DNA of 34,902 bases from assembly GCA_020059605.1 (NCBI GenBank), contig JAGVBT010000029.1:1-34902 (forward strand), in the 5' to 3' direction. Made by a program: the position numbers and the translations under genes. The notes beneath the pieces were generated by a model. The model ran no database searches, had not been told where the DNA came from, and worked only from the letters and a program-made list of their open reading frames with translations. The DNA comes from Deltaproteobacteria bacterium. GTDB taxonomy: Bacteria > Desulfobacterota > BSN033 > UBA1163. Shown piece after piece: positions 24,540-32,325 of this stretch (the first letter of the stretch is position 1; every line of letters begins with the position of its first letter).

Positions 24540-24630
24540 GGGGCAATTCATGCTTGCACGCCGAAGTGCGGTATGCCTTCAGCGGACCGCTTCGTGCAGG
24601 CGTTCCAGCACGCAGGCATGAATTGTCCCT
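24540..24630. repeat. Inverted-repeat element between tRNA-Val and yebC
   Basis: GGGGCAATTCATGC (24540-24553) and GCATGAATTGTCCC (24616-24629) are 14-base inverted ends with one mismatch. The GC-rich interior has its own partial pairing (CGCCGAAGTGCGG, CCGCTTCGTGCAGGCG). It looks like a small non-autonomous repeat. It forms the leader of yebC if transcription comes from the tRNA promoter. Confidence 0.65.
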
Positions 24631-24637
24631 ACAAAAA

Positions 24638-24712
24638 TGGTGGGCGCTGTAGGATTTGAACCTACGACTTCCTGCGTGTGAAGCAGGCGTTCTCCCCCTG
24701 AACTAAGCGCCC
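24638..24712 (-). tRNA. tRNA-Val (CAC)
   Basis: This is a 75-base minus-strand tRNA with encoded CCA. The acceptor GGGCGCT pairs with AGCGCCC. The anticodon stem CCTGC/GCAGG encloses the loop TTCACAC, giving anticodon CAC. The T arm is GTAGG-TTCAAAT-CCTAC. It lies upstream of yebC on the same strand. Confidence 0.96.
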
Positions 24713-24721
24713 TGCCATAGG

Positions 24722-24750
24722 ATTATTATAGAACATTTCCGAAAAGTCAA
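24722..24750 (-). promoter_or_regulatory. tRNA-Val promoter
   Basis: TTGACT (24750-24745), a 17-base spacer and AATAAT (24727-24722) on the minus strand, nine bases before the mature tRNA. An overlapping perfect TATAAT (24730-24725) would leave only 14 bases. It is the only promoter I see upstream of yebC-ruvCAB. Confidence 0.6.
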
Positions 24751-24862
24751 CCCCCCGGGAGGAAAAGGACTTGTGTTCCTTTTTAAACTATTTTATAGTT
24801 CACTGGCTCCATTTTACCAGACTGTAAAAAACTGTCAATCGGTTTATGGTTGTAAAAAAAGA

Positions 24863-24890
24863 TTGACAATAAAGGCGGGGAGAATATAAT
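24863..24890 (+). promoter_or_regulatory. liv operon promoter
   Basis: Perfect TTGACA (24863-24868), 16 bases, perfect TATAAT (24885-24890), about 53 bases before livM. This should be a strong sigma-70 promoter. The AT-rich upstream DNA (24780-24862) contains ACTGTAAAAAACTGTC and may hold an operator, but I recognise none. Confidence 0.75.
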
Positions 24891-24942
24891 ACATTTCGCC
24901 GTGTTTAAAGGCCCTTGATCAACCTTCTGATAACAACACGGC

Positions 24943-26025
24943 ATGTCGGCCGGATCATTCTCCATGGACATAAAGCGAAATTATTACGAAGATATCGAAC
25001 TTTTCAAAAGCAACACCATCCTCGTCTGGTCCATCCTCTTTCTCATCTTCCTCGCCATCCTGCCATGGTTTATCATGAAATATCACCTCTTAGGGTTATC
25101 CATCTATATCGTTAATCTCATCGCGGTCCATGCCATTGTGGCCATCGGCCTGAACATCCTCGTAGGCTTTACAGGCCAAATATCCATGGGCCATGCCGGA
25201 TTTTTTGCCTTGGGGGCCTTTACAGCAGTCATCCTCGTCCTGAGATGGAGCTTTCCTCTCTGGATTGCCCTTCCCGTTGCAGGGTTTGTCTCATCCGCCT
25301 TTGGATTTATCCTGGGACTGCCGGCCCTTCGTCTGAAGGGTCCTTATCTCGCCATCGCCACCCTCGGTTTCGGTATGACCATCACGACGATCATCAAGCG
25401 CATGGAATTTTTTGGGGGGAGGATGGGACTTCAGGCCCCTAAGCTTGAACTCTTCGGAACCCCGATGAAGGACATCCATTATTATTATGTGATTATGGTC
25501 ATTGCGGTTCTGATGACAATCGGTGCAGTGAAGTTGATCAAGACGAGGGTGGGCCGTGCTTTCATTGCCATCCGGGACAGCGATATCGCGGCGGAGGCCA
25601 TGGGAGTCAATCTCACCTATTATAAGACCCTCGCCTTTGCGGTGAGCGCCTTTTATGCAGGGGTTGCAGGAGGCCTCTATGCCTTTATTCTCGGCTTCAT
25701 CAATCCCGAGAGCTTTCATCTCATCATGTCGATCACCTTTCTCGCTATGGTGGTTGTGGGTGGACTGGGATCCGTCATGGGCCCCATCTGCGGGGCCACC
25801 CTGATGACTTATCTCGACATCAAACTCCAGGCGATTCAGGACATCTCCCTGATCGGACCGGCTCTGGTCACCCTCTCTCAAAAATATATGAGCATCGCAG
25901 GGATTTCGAACATTGCGGTCATCGTCTATGGACTGATCATGATCCTGATCGTCCTGTTCGAACCGTTGGGGATATTCGGATTCTGGATCCGGACGAAACG
26001 CTACTGGAAAACATGGCCGTTTTAA
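24943..26025 (+). CDS. livM: ABC transporter permease LivM
   Basis: The product is 360 residues with about ten membrane segments. It is one of two permeases of the branched-chain amino acid (HAAT) ABC family, which also imports amides and aromatic or other carboxylic acids. NILVGFTGQISMGHAGFFAL, then LRLKGPYLAIATLGFGMTIT, IRDSDIAAEAMGVNL and MAVVGGLGSVMGP-like VVVGGLGSVMGPICGATLMT are family motifs. The start at 24943 has no strong ribosome site; ATG 24964 is an alternative. It is first in the operon. Confidence 0.94.
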   Translation: MSAGSFSMDIKRNYYEDIELFKSNTILVWSILFLIFLAILPWFIMKYHLLGLSIYIVNLIAVHAIVAIGLNILVGFTGQISMGHAGFFALGAFTAVILVLRWSFPLWIALPVAGFVSSAFGFILGLPALRLKGPYLAIATLGFGMTITTIIKRMEFFGGRMGLQAPKLELFGTPMKDIHYYYVIMVIAVLMTIGAVKLIKTRVGRAFIAIRDSDIAAEAMGVNLTYYKTLAFAVSAFYAGVAGGLYAFILGFINPESFHLIMSITFLAMVVVGGLGSVMGPICGATLMTYLDIKLQAIQDISLIGPALVTLSQKYMSIAGISNIAVIVYGLIMILIVLFEPLGIFGFWIRTKRYWKTWPF

Positions 26026-26033
26026 AACAAAGT

Positions 26034-26105
26034 TTGGAGTAATTAGTTCGTAGTTCGGAGAATTTGATTTTAAAACTCCGAACTCTGAACTCCGAACTCA
26101 TAACT
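26034..26105. repeat. AGTTCGGAG repeat in the livM-livH gap
   Basis: AGTTCGGAG (about 26052-26060) and CTCCGAACT are inverted around about 15 bases, followed by direct copies of CTCCGAACTC. Similar motifs occur at 16230-16265 and 5040-5060. Confidence 0.55.
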
Positions 26106-26121
26106 CACTCGGGAGAGTGCA

Positions 26122-26994
26122 ATGTTTGGTCAACTGATTGTGAGTGGATTGGCGGTGGGAGCCTGCTATGCCCTGCTGGCTCTAGCCATGGTCATCATCT
26201 ACAAGACCTCGGAAGTCCTCAACTTCGCCCAGGGTGAGATGGCCATGATCAGCACCTTCATCGCCTTTACCTTACTCGATACGTATCAGGTCCCTTTTCC
26301 CTATGCCCTCGCCATCACTTTTTTGTTTGCCATTGTGCTTGCCATCTTCTTTGAGATGGTTTTCTTAAGACAGGCAAAAGACCCGACCGTCCTCGGATTG
26401 ATCATCATCACCCTCGGATTTGAAATGGTCCTCATGGGGTTTGTAGGGTGGAAATGGGGACCGGACCAAAGGGCGCTCCCCTTTCCTGTCTCCAATATAG
26501 AGGCCTACACTTTTTATGGTCTCATCATCAGCAAGATCAACTTCTGGACGCTTATCGTCTCCCTGGTCCTGATGTTGATACTCTTTCTCTTTTTCCGATA
26601 CACCAAACTGGGCATTGCCATGAGGGCTACCCAGCAGAACCAGTTGGCCGCCCGGGTCATGGGCATTCGGACCAAGTGGATCTTCTCATTCACCTGGGCA
26701 ATCAGTTCCATGGTGGGCGCGGTGGCAGGTATGCTCATCGCCGCCATGGGAGTGCTCGATCCTCCAATGATGATGGACCCTCTCCTGAAGGGTTTTGCAT
26801 CCGGGGTCTTGGGAGGGATGACGAGTCTGCCGGGCGCAGCGGTTGGGGGAGCGCTGTTAGGGGTCATTGAAAACCTTTTTGGCGGGTATGTCTCCCTCTC
26901 CTTCAAATCGGTGGTCGCTTTTGCCATCATTGTATTGATGCTATGCATCAAACCGAGCGGACTTCTTGCAAAACATTACGTGAAGAAGGTGTGA
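26122..26994 (+). CDS. livH: ABC transporter permease LivH
   Basis: The product is 290 residues with about eight membrane segments, the second HAAT permease. MFGQLIVSGLAVGACYALLA, then IYKTSEVLNFAQGEMAMIST, AMRATQQNQLAARVMGIRTK and GFASGVLGGMTSLPGAAVGG are LivH signatures. GGGAGA precedes the ATG. It pairs with LivM to form the channel. Order livM-livH is the reverse of the E. coli order. Confidence 0.95.
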   Translation: MFGQLIVSGLAVGACYALLALAMVIIYKTSEVLNFAQGEMAMISTFIAFTLLDTYQVPFPYALAITFLFAIVLAIFFEMVFLRQAKDPTVLGLIIITLGFEMVLMGFVGWKWGPDQRALPFPVSNIEAYTFYGLIISKINFWTLIVSLVLMLILFLFFRYTKLGIAMRATQQNQLAARVMGIRTKWIFSFTWAISSMVGAVAGMLIAAMGVLDPPMMMDPLLKGFASGVLGGMTSLPGAAVGGALLGVIENLFGGYVSLSFKSVVAFAIIVLMLCIKPSGLLAKHYVKKV

Positions 26995-27000
26995 GTTTGA

Positions 27001-27049
27001 AGTTATCAGTTATCAGTTATCAGTTATCAGTGATCAGTAACCAGTAATT
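27001..27049. repeat. Seven-base tandem repeat in the livH-livK gap
   Basis: Seven consecutive seven-base units: AGTTATC four times exactly, then AGTGATC, AGTAACC and AGTAATT. It lies 32 bases before the livK start, just upstream of its ribosome site. Confidence 0.85.
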
Positions 27050-27080
27050 CATTAAAAATTTTAGGAAGGAGGAGGAAAAA

Positions 27081-28259
27081 ATGATGAAGAAGAATTTGAT
27101 TTGGGTTGGTCTTTTGGTTTTTACATTTTTTATTGCTGCTACGGCATCCGCTCAGGCGGTTCGCGGGGTGACGGACACCGAAATCCTCATTGGCCAGTGG
27201 GGACCTCAAACTGGGCCGGCCGCTCCCTGGGGAGCTGTGGCGAGAGGAACGGATTTATTAGTAAAAATGATTAACGACCAGGGCGGGATCCACGGCAGGA
27301 AATTTAAATATTTTCTCCGCGATGATTCTTACATGCCCGCTAAGACCAAAGCCATTGCCAAGGAGTTCGTCGAGCAGATCGGTGTCTTCGCGGTTGTCGG
27401 AGGTGTAGGGGTGGCCACAGGAATGACTGCGAGAGATTACCTCATGGAAAACAAGGTCCCCTGGGGCGGGCCTGTCACCGGAGTTTATGAATGGATCCAT
27501 CCCATCCAAAAATATTTATTTGCCGTTTACCCGCTTTATGATGACGAGGCCTTTAACATGACAGGCTACCTCCACGAGAAATTAGGCTTTAAGAAAATCG
27601 CCATGTTCTATCAGAACGACGATTACGGAAAGCAAGGAGTCATGGGGGTCGAACGGTATCTTTTGAAACATAAGATCAAACTGGTTGAAAAGGTTTCGGC
27701 CGAAGTGACGGACAGGGATCTCAGCACCCATGCCTTGAAGCTCAAGAATTCCGGTGCAGAGGCGGTCATCATGTGGACGAATCCCACGGGCGCTGCATTG
27801 ATCCTGGGGGAATCCGCCAAAATTGGTTTTAAGCCGCAATGGGCAACCAGCAGCACCCTCTCCGATTCGGCCCTCATGATGCAGATCACAAGGGGTTTAT
27901 GGGGGGGAATGATCACCTCCTTTTTCGGTGAATTGCCGGACTCCAATCATCCCTTAATGGTGAAGTATCGGGAAGCGCATAAAAAATTTGCGCCTCAGGA
28001 AAGATGGGGGGTGTTTTATTATGCGGGGATCATTTTCGCAGAACCGTTTTTTGAAGGCGTGAGAAGAGCAGGAAGGAACTTGACAACCGAGAGCTGGGTG
28101 AAAGCCATGGAAACCATAAAAGACTTCCAGGGGATCGGTCCGCCCATCACCTATGCCGGTATCAAGGACAGGCAGGGCGGCAAGCACGTCTTTTACGGCA
28201 AGGTCAGACCTGACGGCAGTATCGAAAGGATTACAGACTGGATCAGGATTACGAAATAA
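27081..28259 (+). CDS. livK: Periplasmic substrate-binding protein of the Liv-type transporter
   Basis: The product is 392 residues. A signal peptide (MMKKNLIWVGLLVFTFFIAA, cleavage probably after ASAQA) precedes a Peripla_BP_6 type-I fold: GVTDTEILIGQWGPQTGPAA, NDQGGIHGRKFKYFLRDDSY, FAVVGGVGVATGMTARDYLM, and FYQNDDYGKQGVMGVERYL. It captures the ligand and delivers it to LivHM. The ligand is not predictable; the GQWGPQTGPAAPWG loop fits the group that includes aromatic and other carboxylic acid binders as well as amino acid binders. A strong ribosome site (GGAAGGAGG) precedes the ATG, consistent with high expression. Confidence 0.92.
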   Translation: MMKKNLIWVGLLVFTFFIAATASAQAVRGVTDTEILIGQWGPQTGPAAPWGAVARGTDLLVKMINDQGGIHGRKFKYFLRDDSYMPAKTKAIAKEFVEQIGVFAVVGGVGVATGMTARDYLMENKVPWGGPVTGVYEWIHPIQKYLFAVYPLYDDEAFNMTGYLHEKLGFKKIAMFYQNDDYGKQGVMGVERYLLKHKIKLVEKVSAEVTDRDLSTHALKLKNSGAEAVIMWTNPTGAALILGESAKIGFKPQWATSSTLSDSALMMQITRGLWGGMITSFFGELPDSNHPLMVKYREAHKKFAPQERWGVFYYAGIIFAEPFFEGVRRAGRNLTTESWVKAMETIKDFQGIGPPITYAGIKDRQGGKHVFYGKVRPDGSIERITDWIRITK

Positions 28260-28319
28260 AAAGTGTCTAAAGTGACTAAAGTTTTTGAAGTTAAAAATTT
28301 TTAAAATGTAAGGGGTGGG

Positions 28320-28336
28320 GGAGGCTTTAGGCCTCC
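28320..28336 (+). terminator. Hairpin after livK
   Basis: GGAGGC (28320-28325), TTTAG, GCCTCC (28331-28336) forms a perfect six-base stem that can extend by two pairs. The following bases are only moderately T-rich. It may be an attenuator or an mRNA-stabilising hairpin that keeps livK message above livGF. The upstream GTGTCTAAAGTGACTAAAG resembles the inverted repeat after livF. Confidence 0.45.
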
Positions 28337-28367
28337 TCTGTCCTATACATTTTTGTTAGTAAATAAT

Positions 28368-29147
28368 ATGGCCTCTATCCTAAAAATTGAAAACCTGACC
28401 ATTGCTTTTGGTGGCATCAAGGCTGTCAACAATGTGAGCTTTGAGGTTGAGAAAGGCGCAATCTATTCGATCATCGGGCCGAATGGGGCGGGAAAAACCA
28501 CCATCTTTAACTGCATCAGCGGGATCTACCCGCCCAATTCCGGAAAAATCTTCTTCAAAGGAGAAGAGATCACCCATCTCAAACCCTACCGGGTGGCCAA
28601 GAAAAGGATTGCCCGGACCTTTCAGAATATCGAGCTCTTCTCACATATGTCCACGATGGACAACCTGATGTTAGGCCGGCACATCCACATGAAAACCGGA
28701 GTATGGAGAGGCGCCACTTTCATTTATAAAAATTCGAAAGCCGCAAAAGAAGAGATCGAACATCGGGGGAAGGTCGAGGAGGTAATAGACTTTCTCGACC
28801 TTCAGGCCGCAAGGAATCAATTTGTCATCAACCTCCCCTATGGAACACGGAAACTGGTTGAGTTGGGTCGGGCCCTGGCGCTGGAGCCGGAATTGATTCT
28901 GCTGGATGAACCCTCCGCCGGGATGAATCTCGAAGAGAAGGGAGACATGATCTTCTCCATCCAGGACATCCGGGATGACCTTGGCATCACCGTGCTCCTC
29001 GTGGAGCATGACATGAACCTGATCATGGATGTTTCGGACCGCATCCTGGCTCTCAATTTCGGGGAGAAGATAGCCGAGGGACTCCCGGAGGAGATTCAAA
29101 GACATCCCGAAGTCCTGAAAGCCTATCTCGGTGAAGAGGAAAAATAG
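28368..29147 (+). CDS. livG: ABC transporter ATPase LivG
   Basis: The product is 259 residues. Walker A is GPNGAGKTT, the Q-loop region RTFQNIELFSHMSTMDNLML, the signature LPYGTRKLVELGRALA, Walker B LILLDEPSAGMN and the switch His in LLVEHDMNLIM. It energises import together with LivF. I use ATG 28368 (MASILKIENLTIAFGGIKAV), the family start; a TTG five codons upstream is also open. No clear Shine-Dalgarno is visible. Confidence 0.95.
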   Translation: MASILKIENLTIAFGGIKAVNNVSFEVEKGAIYSIIGPNGAGKTTIFNCISGIYPPNSGKIFFKGEEITHLKPYRVAKKRIARTFQNIELFSHMSTMDNLMLGRHIHMKTGVWRGATFIYKNSKAAKEEIEHRGKVEEVIDFLDLQAARNQFVINLPYGTRKLVELGRALALEPELILLDEPSAGMNLEEKGDMIFSIQDIRDDLGITVLLVEHDMNLIMDVSDRILALNFGEKIAEGLPEEIQRHPEVLKAYLGEEEK

Positions 29148-29187
29148 ATTCTCCTCTTCTCTTGGAAACTGTTTCGTAATATCTATT

Positions 29188-29257
29188 TGTCACCCTGAAT
29201 TTATTTCAGGGTCTCGTAATTGGCTTAATTGATTAGATCCTGAACCGAGTTCAGGAT
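29188..29257. repeat. Dispersed palindromic repeat in the livG-livF gap
   Basis: Two hairpins: CCCTGAA/TTCAGGG in 29188-29219 and a perfect ATCCTGAAC/GTTCAGGAT (29237-29257). The first 32 bases match 34824-34855 at 29 positions, so this is a dispersed family. Confidence 0.75.
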
Positions 29258-29326
29258 GACATTTTTCCAGTTTCCCTGTTCTAACAAGATCTCTCAAGGG
29301 AGAGGGAGTATAAGAGGGAATAAGCT

Positions 29327-30094
29327 TTGCTTAAAGTAAAAAATATTGAAACCCTATACGGATTGATCATGGCGATCAGGGGAGTCTCCCTCGAAGTCCA
29401 GGAGAGACAGATCGTCTCCATCCTTGGGTCGAATGGCGCCGGCAAGACCACCATCCTCAAAACCATCATGGGACTCCTCGAGGACCAGCCCGATAAGGGA
29501 ACCATTGAATTCATAGGGAAGAGGATCGATGGAAAAGATGCGGAGGATATCGTCCATCTCGGCATCTCCTATGTCCCGGAGGGAAGAGAGGTCTTTCCGG
29601 AGTTGAGCGTCGAGGAAAACCTGAAAATGGGGGCCTATACCCGGAAAGATAGGAAGGGGGTCAAGGAGGATCACGAGCGTGTGATCACCCACTTTCCCAT
29701 TCTTTTCCAGAGGAAGGACCAGTGGGCCGGCACCCTGAGCGGCGGGGAGCAGCAGATGCTGGCCATCGGCCGGGCCTTGATGGCCAGGCCTAAACTTTTG
29801 ATGCTCGATGAGCCCTCGCTGGGTCTTTCGCCCATTCTCGTCAAGGAAATCTTTGGAATTGTTAAAACGATCAATGGAGAAGGAACAACGATCCTCCTTG
29901 TCGAACAGAACGCTAAGATGGCCTTGAAGATCTCGGATTATGCCTTTGTGCTGGAGAGCGGAAGGATCGTGGCGGCCAATGTTCCCAATGTCCTTTTAGA
30001 GGACGAAGATGTCAAAGAGTTCTACCTGGGGATCCGCTCCGAGGAGTCGGCCAAAGGCTACCAGCGGTGGAAACGAAAGAAAAGATGGCGTTAA
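29327..30094 (+). CDS. livF: ABC transporter ATPase LivF
   Basis: The product is 255 residues. Walker A is GSNGAGKTT, the signature LSGGEQQMLAIGRAL, Walker B LLMLDEPSLGLSP and the switch His position is Gln in LLVEQNAKMAL, as normal for LivF. GISYVPEGREVFPELSVEEN is typical. The start is TTG 29327, with AGGGA seven bases upstream; no in-frame ATG precedes the conserved LKVKNIETLYG. The last 20 residues are basic and exceed the usual end. It is the final gene of the operon. Confidence 0.95.
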   Translation: MLKVKNIETLYGLIMAIRGVSLEVQERQIVSILGSNGAGKTTILKTIMGLLEDQPDKGTIEFIGKRIDGKDAEDIVHLGISYVPEGREVFPELSVEENLKMGAYTRKDRKGVKEDHERVITHFPILFQRKDQWAGTLSGGEQQMLAIGRALMARPKLLMLDEPSLGLSPILVKEIFGIVKTINGEGTTILLVEQNAKMALKISDYAFVLESGRIVAANVPNVLLEDEDVKEFYLGIRSEESAKGYQRWKRKKRWR

Positions 30095-30111
30095 AAAGTG
30101 CCTAAAGTTTC

Positions 30112-30245
30112 AAAGTGAGCTAAAGTGTCTAAAGTGATGAAAACTAAAAAGACATGTTAAACTCTCCAATTGATTTCCAACTTTAGTCACTTCTAACTTT
30201 TATTCACTCTTAATTTTTGTCACTTTAGGCACTTTAGCTCACTTT
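30112..30245. terminator. Bidirectional terminator-like inverted repeat
   Basis: The arms 30112-30137 and 30220-30245 are 26 bases long with one mismatch (core AAAGTGAGCTAAAGTG), separated by 82 bases. Built of CTAAAGTG units, they lie between convergent livF and the acyl-CoA ligase gene and probably stop transcription from both sides. Confidence 0.65.
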
Positions 30246-30268
30246 AGTCACTTTCAACTTGTTTTTGT

Positions 30269-32077
30269 TTATTCTCCTCCCCGATACATCTTTGTAATAA
30301 TATCCTTATAGGTCTCGTTGATCGATTTCCGCTTCACTTTCATCGTGGGGGTCACCTCCCCATCCTCCTCATAGAGTTTCTTAGGAATGATCGCAAATTT
30401 CTTGACCTGTTCGACCTGCGCAAGCATTTTATTAACCCGGTCCACTTCCGCCTGAATCAACTGCTTGATCTCCGGAGCCTGGGTCAGGCTTGAATAGGTG
30501 CTGAATTGGATCTTGTGATCCTGGGCATGCTTGATCACATTCTCCTCATCGATGGCGATGAGGGCAACCAGGTATTTCTTCCGGTCTCCGATCACTACCG
30601 CATCATTGATATAAGGGCTGAACTTGAGCTGGTTTTCAATGTTCTGGGGAGCGATATTCTTTCCCCCCGCCGTGATGATTAAATCCTTCTTCCGGTCGGT
30701 GATCTTTAAAAACCCATCCTCATCCAGTTCCCCCACATCTCCGGAGTAGAGCCATCCGTCCCGAAGCGTCTCCGCTGTTGCTTCCGGGTTTTTAAAATAA
30801 CCTTTAAAGATGCCCGGCCCTTTCACCAGAATCTCTCCATCCTCTGCAATCTTCACCTCCACACCGGGAAGGGGTTGCCCGACCTTTCCAATTTTGAGCC
30901 GGCCCTTTTGGCTGACGCTCGTTACTCCGGTCCCTTCTGTCTGCCCATATCCCTCTACAAGGGGAAGGCCAATGGCATTGAAGAACTTCAGGACATCGGG
31001 TGAGATGGGGGCAGCTCCGGAGTAAGCAATCCTCACTCGATCAAATCCCAATCGTTCTTTCAGTTTTCGGAAAACAGTCGCATAAGCGGCTAAGTAAGCC
31101 ACCTTCAGGTAGGGGGGGATGGGCTTAAAGTTCAACTTCAGGTTGGCATACTTCATTCCAATTCCCATAGAGGCCTTGAAAATCATGCGTTTAAACCAGG
31201 TGGCATCGGACATTCGAATCATGATGCCGGAGGCATATTTTTCCCAGATTCGAGGGACCCCACAGGTGACCGTCGGAGAAACCTCTTTCATATTATCCAT
31301 GACCGTATCGGGACTCTCGATGAAATTGCAAACGGTTCCATAACGGATATTGATCATCACGGTGAAGAGCTGTTCAAAGATGTGGCAGAGGGGGAGATAG
31401 GACAGGGTTTCATCGCCATCTTTCACCGGATTCACATTGACCATGGCCTCGCTCATATAGAGGAGGTTGTTGTGAGTGAGCATGGCCCCTTTGGGAGGGC
31501 CGGTTGTGCCCGAGGTATAAATGAGAACAGCCAGATCATCCGGCTTTATTTCACTCCTTCGCTGTTCAAATAGACCGGGATGTTTCTCATCATACTCTTT
31601 CCCCAGCTTCAATAAATCGTCGAAACTCATCAACAGGGGATCTTGGTAACGTTTCAGGCCCTCCATCTCCATCACGATGACCTTTTCCAGTTGGGGATTG
31701 TCTTTTCTGAATTTCAGGGTTTTATCAAATTGTTCTTCATTCTCTGCAATGTAGAATCGGGCTCCCGAATTCTGAACGATGTAACCGCACTGCTCCGGCG
31801 CATTGGTCGTATAAACTCCCGCGGTGACTCCTCCGGCGGACATGATCCCGAAATCGGCATAGACCCACTCCGGACGGTTTTCACTGATGATACAGACGCA
31901 TTCCCCTTTCTTGATCCCGAGGCTGATCAGTCCCATGGCGACATGCCTCACCTTTTCTCCATATTGAGCCCAGGAGACATCGTGCCAGATCCCGTAATCC
32001 TTGTGCCTTAAAGCTACCTTTTGCGGAGTCTCATTCACATGCTTTTGGAAATAAGTCAGAAGGGTTTCATGGCTCAT
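30269..32077 (-). CDS. AMP-forming acyl-CoA ligase (long-chain fatty acid type)
   Basis: The product is 602 residues. It activates a carboxylic acid with ATP and CoA through an acyl-adenylate. Motifs are P-loop YTSGTTGPPKGAMLTHNN, LSYLPLCHIFEQ, GYGQTEGTGV, hinge DGWLYSGDVGELDEDGFLKI then TDRKKDLIITAGGKNIAPQN, and a C-terminal Lys in PTMKVKRKSINE, the likely adenylation lysine. The family resembles FAA1/long-chain ligases, but this type in anaerobes also acts on other acids, so chain length is open. AAAGGAG precedes the ATG. It is 248 bases downstream of the DUF362 gene and convergent to liv. Confidence 0.92.
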   Translation of the reverse strand: MSHETLLTYFQKHVNETPQKVALRHKDYGIWHDVSWAQYGEKVRHVAMGLISLGIKKGECVCIISENRPEWVYADFGIMSAGGVTAGVYTTNAPEQCGYIVQNSGARFYIAENEEQFDKTLKFRKDNPQLEKVIVMEMEGLKRYQDPLLMSFDDLLKLGKEYDEKHPGLFEQRRSEIKPDDLAVLIYTSGTTGPPKGAMLTHNNLLYMSEAMVNVNPVKDGDETLSYLPLCHIFEQLFTVMINIRYGTVCNFIESPDTVMDNMKEVSPTVTCGVPRIWEKYASGIMIRMSDATWFKRMIFKASMGIGMKYANLKLNFKPIPPYLKVAYLAAYATVFRKLKERLGFDRVRIAYSGAAPISPDVLKFFNAIGLPLVEGYGQTEGTGVTSVSQKGRLKIGKVGQPLPGVEVKIAEDGEILVKGPGIFKGYFKNPEATAETLRDGWLYSGDVGELDEDGFLKITDRKKDLIITAGGKNIAPQNIENQLKFSPYINDAVVIGDRKKYLVALIAIDEENVIKHAQDHKIQFSTYSSLTQAPEIKQLIQAEVDRVNKMLAQVEQVKKFAIIPKKLYEEDGEVTPTMKVKRKSINETYKDIITKMYRGGE

Positions 32078-32325
32078 TGCTTTTCTCCTTTAATCGGGGA
32101 CCTTCGCTCGTTGATTATTCCCGATCGGCATAGTCATTTTAAATTCGAAGCACGAAATCCGAAACTCGAAACAATCTCAAATGACCAAATTTTAAATGTT
32201 CCAAACAAGAGAGTTTAGAGATTTTGAATTTTGAAAATTCGGATTTGTTTCGAATTTCGATATTCGTATTTCGGATTTTCAAATAATTTTGTTGTCATTC
32301 TGCGCACGATTGGATTCATAAGCGC
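32078..32325. repeat. Repeat-rich spacer between DUF362 and ligase genes
   Basis: AT-rich DNA holds direct and inverted copies of CGAAATCCGAAACTCGAAA and CGAATTTCGATATTCG with ATTTCGGATTTTC. The inverted copies could form a long hairpin. No coding frame is credible. I see no clear promoter for the ligase gene. Confidence 0.5.

Noticed and set aside
27001-27049. CRISPR array
   Set aside because: Units are seven bases with no spacers; this is a simple tandem repeat.
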